Shown: positions 57,767 through 59,930 of the stretch, piece by piece
Numbering within the stretch: the stretch's first letter is position 1
How the letters are laid out: every line of letters starts with the position of its first letter
Origin: Phoronis australis
Taxonomy: Eukaryota > Phoronida > Phoronidae
DNA length: 59,930 bases
Direction: 5' to 3'
NCBI GenBank assembly: GCA_002633005.1
Contig: NMRA01000015.1
Location: forward strand, 850,297 to 910,226
Notes under the pieces: generated by a model
Databases searched by the model: none
What the model saw: the letters and a program-made list of their open reading frames with translations, nothing else
What the model was told of the DNA's origin: nothing
Made by a program: the position numbers and the translations under genes

Positions 57767-58826
57767 GGGGGGGGGGTGCTATAGCCCTCCACTTTTTTCA
57801 GTGTTGCTTACCTTGGAGCAGCTTCACTCAGTCCTCTCAAAGTAAGCCTACTTATGGTGATCTCGACTCAACACACGCATGCATACAAACACACACACAC
57901 ACAAACACACAAACAGCTCGATATCTGATCAGACTGTATTAGTTTCATTCGTGGATATAATACGCTAAATACTTCTCTGAACAACAACAAAGTACTACAC
58001 TCTTTTCTCTAATGTACAGATACACACCTATGTGTACAATGACTATCCCAAGTGACACACACACGCACAGCAATAACACGTCTGAACACTCAGACTTCAT
58101 GAAGTTCATGGCGGCAACTCCCTAACTCTGATCCGCTGCTCTACATAGATTCTTAACTCTGGGATGTGGCATGAACTTCCCAGTAATGTCACTACGGTAG
58201 ATTTGCTGGAGTGCATTCATTGACAATTTAAAAGGACATTTTAAAATAAGTTCTTGGGTGTTTATTGTTACTTGGTTTATTTGTACATTGTTTGTTAATA
58301 TCATCTACTGTGGTTGTTGATGTGTGGTATTGTCATGTTATTGCCTTCAGCAAGAGCTGAAAAGATGAGATGAGTCTGTCAAACTGAATCGACTTGGTAA
58401 ATCTTTATTTCTCGCGGTGAATCCTAGTATTTTTTGCTCTTTAGTCTAGGGTGCCATACTTGAATTTCTATCTTTGAAAAGCTTTTCCCAAAAACATTGT
58501 GTGAAATTTATTCTGCCAATTGGAAGAATTTGTCCAGATCCAAAGAATTTTTCTTTCAATCGTGAGAATTCACCGGATTGAAAAAATTTCTCCCAATTGT
58601 AAAACCTTCTTAGAACTTACTGCCTAAGGGTGACATGGGCATTTTCAATGAAGTCCAAGAATGCCATGAGTGTTAAAAGTGAAAATTTGTAACTTTCATA
58701 AATCGGAGTTGACCCGAATAAGGGCTACTTGGATAACCACGATCTTTGATGCTTTGAAATTCTTGTCTTATTTAAAACACGTAATGCTATTTCTTCACTT
58801 CTGCAGTTCTGTACTCTTTTCTACAG
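57767..58826. other. Non-coding, with a CA-rich microsatellite
   Basis: A (CA)n-type tract lies at about 57883-57915. The rest, probably 5' intron of the GLT8D-type gene, shows no recognisable exon. Confidence 0.5.
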
Positions 58827-58937
58827 GTATTGCCCTTGTGGTTATAGTATGGGCAGCTATTGTTGTCTATCTGTGGATGTATGGTCCAGGTTATAAAGGT
58901 AACTGTATATTGCCAGGATGTAGAGACACTGATACAG
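58827..58937 (+). CDS. GLT8D1: GLT8D-type gene, membrane-anchor exon
   Basis: Acceptor 'ttttctacag', donor ACA G|gtaaga, phase 1-1. Encodes about 18 hydrophobic residues, then 'PGYKGNCILPGCRDTDT'. An alternative earlier donor (AAA G|gtaact at 58898) is also phase 1 but weaker. Confidence 0.72.
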
Positions 58938-59863
58938 GTAAGACTGCTCTCAATTTCAGGCAAGACTGTTCTCAATCTCACCTTCACGTTTGTGCAGCTT
59001 TTCTTTTAGTTTGCAAATTGGCATATTGCTTGCATCACTTAATGATTCTTGTAACCAAGAAGTTTTGTTTGAAGATTTTTAACATCTTATGGATTCAAAG
59101 TGTTTGTTATGGTTCGGTGCTTGGTTTGGCTTCACGCAAGTAGCAATGCAACCTCAAGTTGTATGGTGACCTGGTAAGAATCAATGCCAAGTCACCACAC
59201 ATACATCTGAGCATGCTCTCAGAATACTATAGGAAGTTAACAGTCAGAAGTCAGAATCCTTCACTAAAATTAGAAGGACTCAACTATGAGTTATACACAG
59301 GTATGGTGTGCCAATCATCTTTTTTTACCTTAGGAGATGAGCCTATATGGGATACTGGGCCCCGAGGGGGAGTTTGGCCCCGAGGGGGAGTTTAGCCATT
59401 ACCAAGTACACAAAACACTCCTAACTAAATATACCCCGTCTGGGTGGTCTCGGATATGCTCTCTGACATTTGCTGGTTCTTCAATTCTGGTACATCTCAT
59501 TTTGTTTTCTGCTTTTGCCCACTGTGCATATTTGGCAATTTATGTTTAAGTGTCAAGCTCTATCAATATATTGTACTTGTGCACAGAACAGGTCTGTGAT
59601 AAGTGGTGATATTGTGCATCCACAAATATTTGCAGGGTTTGTAGATTTTCCTTTTTTTTATTCTTTTTAGGAGAGAAATCCAGTTTTCTCAACAGCAGCA
59701 AGCTGTTCAAGTCCAAGAACATTACCCCAGTCCATGTCTGCATTGCTGGTGAGGAGACTACATTAGGAGGAATGATAGCTGCCATCAATAGTATAAGGAG
59801 CAATGCCAAGGGACGTGTCATGTTTCACCTGGTGACTGACCAAAAGTCTGAACAACATTTAAG
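58827..59863 (+). CDS. GLT8D1: GLT8D-type glycosyltransferase (GT8 family), 5' part, three exons
   Basis: Exons 58827-58937, 59223-59300 and 59671-59863 join in phase 1, with the last ending in phase 2. The first gives a membrane anchor ('ALVVIVWAAIVVYLWMYG'), the second a polar stem, the third the start of the GT8 catalytic domain: 'ITPVHVCIAGEETTLGGMIA', 'AINSIRSNAKGRVMFHLVTD', 'SEQHLR'. This is the layout of GLT8D1 and GLT8D2, type II Golgi membrane proteins with a GT8 fold and an unsettled acceptor. The L-G-G-x-I-A-A-I-N-S-I core matches GLT8D1 best from memory. The start codon exon and the DxD region lie outside what I can see. Which paralogue it is cannot be settled from this part. Confidence 0.82.
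59223..59300 (+). CDS. GLT8D1: GLT8D-type gene, stem exon
   Basis: Acceptor 'catgctctcag', donor ACA G|gtatgg, phase 1-1, 26 residues with no recognised motif. It is in phase with both neighbours, so it may be constitutive or a cassette exon. Confidence 0.55.
59671..59863 (+). CDS. GLT8D1: GLT8D-type gene, first catalytic exon
   Basis: Acceptor 'tattctttttag', donor TTA AG|gtatgg. Contains the first beta-strand and the G-G-x-x-A-A-I-N-S-I helix of the GT8 fold. Confidence 0.88.
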
Positions 59864-59867
59864 GTAT

Positions 59868-59930
59868 GGGTGGAAGGAGGGAGGGGGACGGGAGGGAGTT
59901 AGGGGTGGAGGAAGGGAGGGAGAGGGGTGG
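59868..59930 (+). repeat. G-rich purine tract at the window edge
   Basis: Irregular 'gggagg' units start within a few bases of the splice donor at 59863. Runs of three or more G could form a G-quadruplex in the transcript. Confidence 0.7.

Noticed and set aside
58670-59143. Plus-strand 157-residue open frame with hydrophobic segments
   Set aside because: Only the part from 58827 to 58937 is supported as an exon by splice sites; the rest is intron read through.

Overview
This is eukaryotic DNA, most likely from a marine invertebrate deuterostome such as an amphioxus, hemichordate or echinoderm. The reasons are short exons in long introns, AT-rich DNA with many decayed transposons, long-form C-type lectin domains, an animal-type HUNK kinase, and signs that two haplotypes were merged in assembly. 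The species cannot be read from the sequence. None of the long open frames is a complete gene; the genes have to be assembled from exons by splice site and reading phase.

Three genes are supported. (1) On the minus strand, from about 25158 down to 3630, lies a ladder of 17 exons. A candidate signal-peptide exon is followed by five Ser/Thr-rich stalk exons, then four C-type lectin domains (CTLDs), each split over two exons, with one Ser/Thr linker exon between neighbouring CTLDs. Every junction is phase 1, so the exons join into one frame of about 1001 residues, and the last exon again ends in a phase-1 donor (the C-terminus was not found). I read this as one secreted or membrane-anchored, mucin-stalked, multi-CTLD protein. 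(2) On the minus strand, 33815 to 49546, lies a complete nine-exon HUNK (AMPK-related) Ser/Thr kinase model of 750 residues, with every junction in phase. (3) On the plus strand, 58827 to 59863, lies the 5' part of a GLT8D-type glycosyltransferase: a membrane-anchor exon, a stem exon and the first catalytic exon. It runs off the right edge.

The rest is a dense record of mobile elements. Two Kolobok-like elements of about 1.7 kb (956-2657 and 34646-36336) have TTAA target duplications, and each holds a decayed THAP domain. The second lies inside an older dispersed repeat within the last HUNK intron. A solo LTR (18585-19482) with the 5-bp duplication CTTAC sits exactly on the splice donor of one stalk exon. 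Three copies of a decayed non-LTR reverse transcriptase (plus strand) were amplified together with the stalk exons. A second LINE tail lies at 6545-7480. Two Helitron/Helentron-like elements (29719-32624) carry five perfect DR1 nuclear-receptor motifs. There are also hAT-like MITEs, a palindromic MITE and several minisatellites.

The lectin locus has grown by duplication at two scales: a 1.6-kb copy of a whole CTLD (8376-9965 and 16151-17742) and a tandem expansion of 41-residue stalk exons. Two places where near-identical DNA flanks a single N (33587 and 57225) look like unmerged haplotypes rather than biological duplications.
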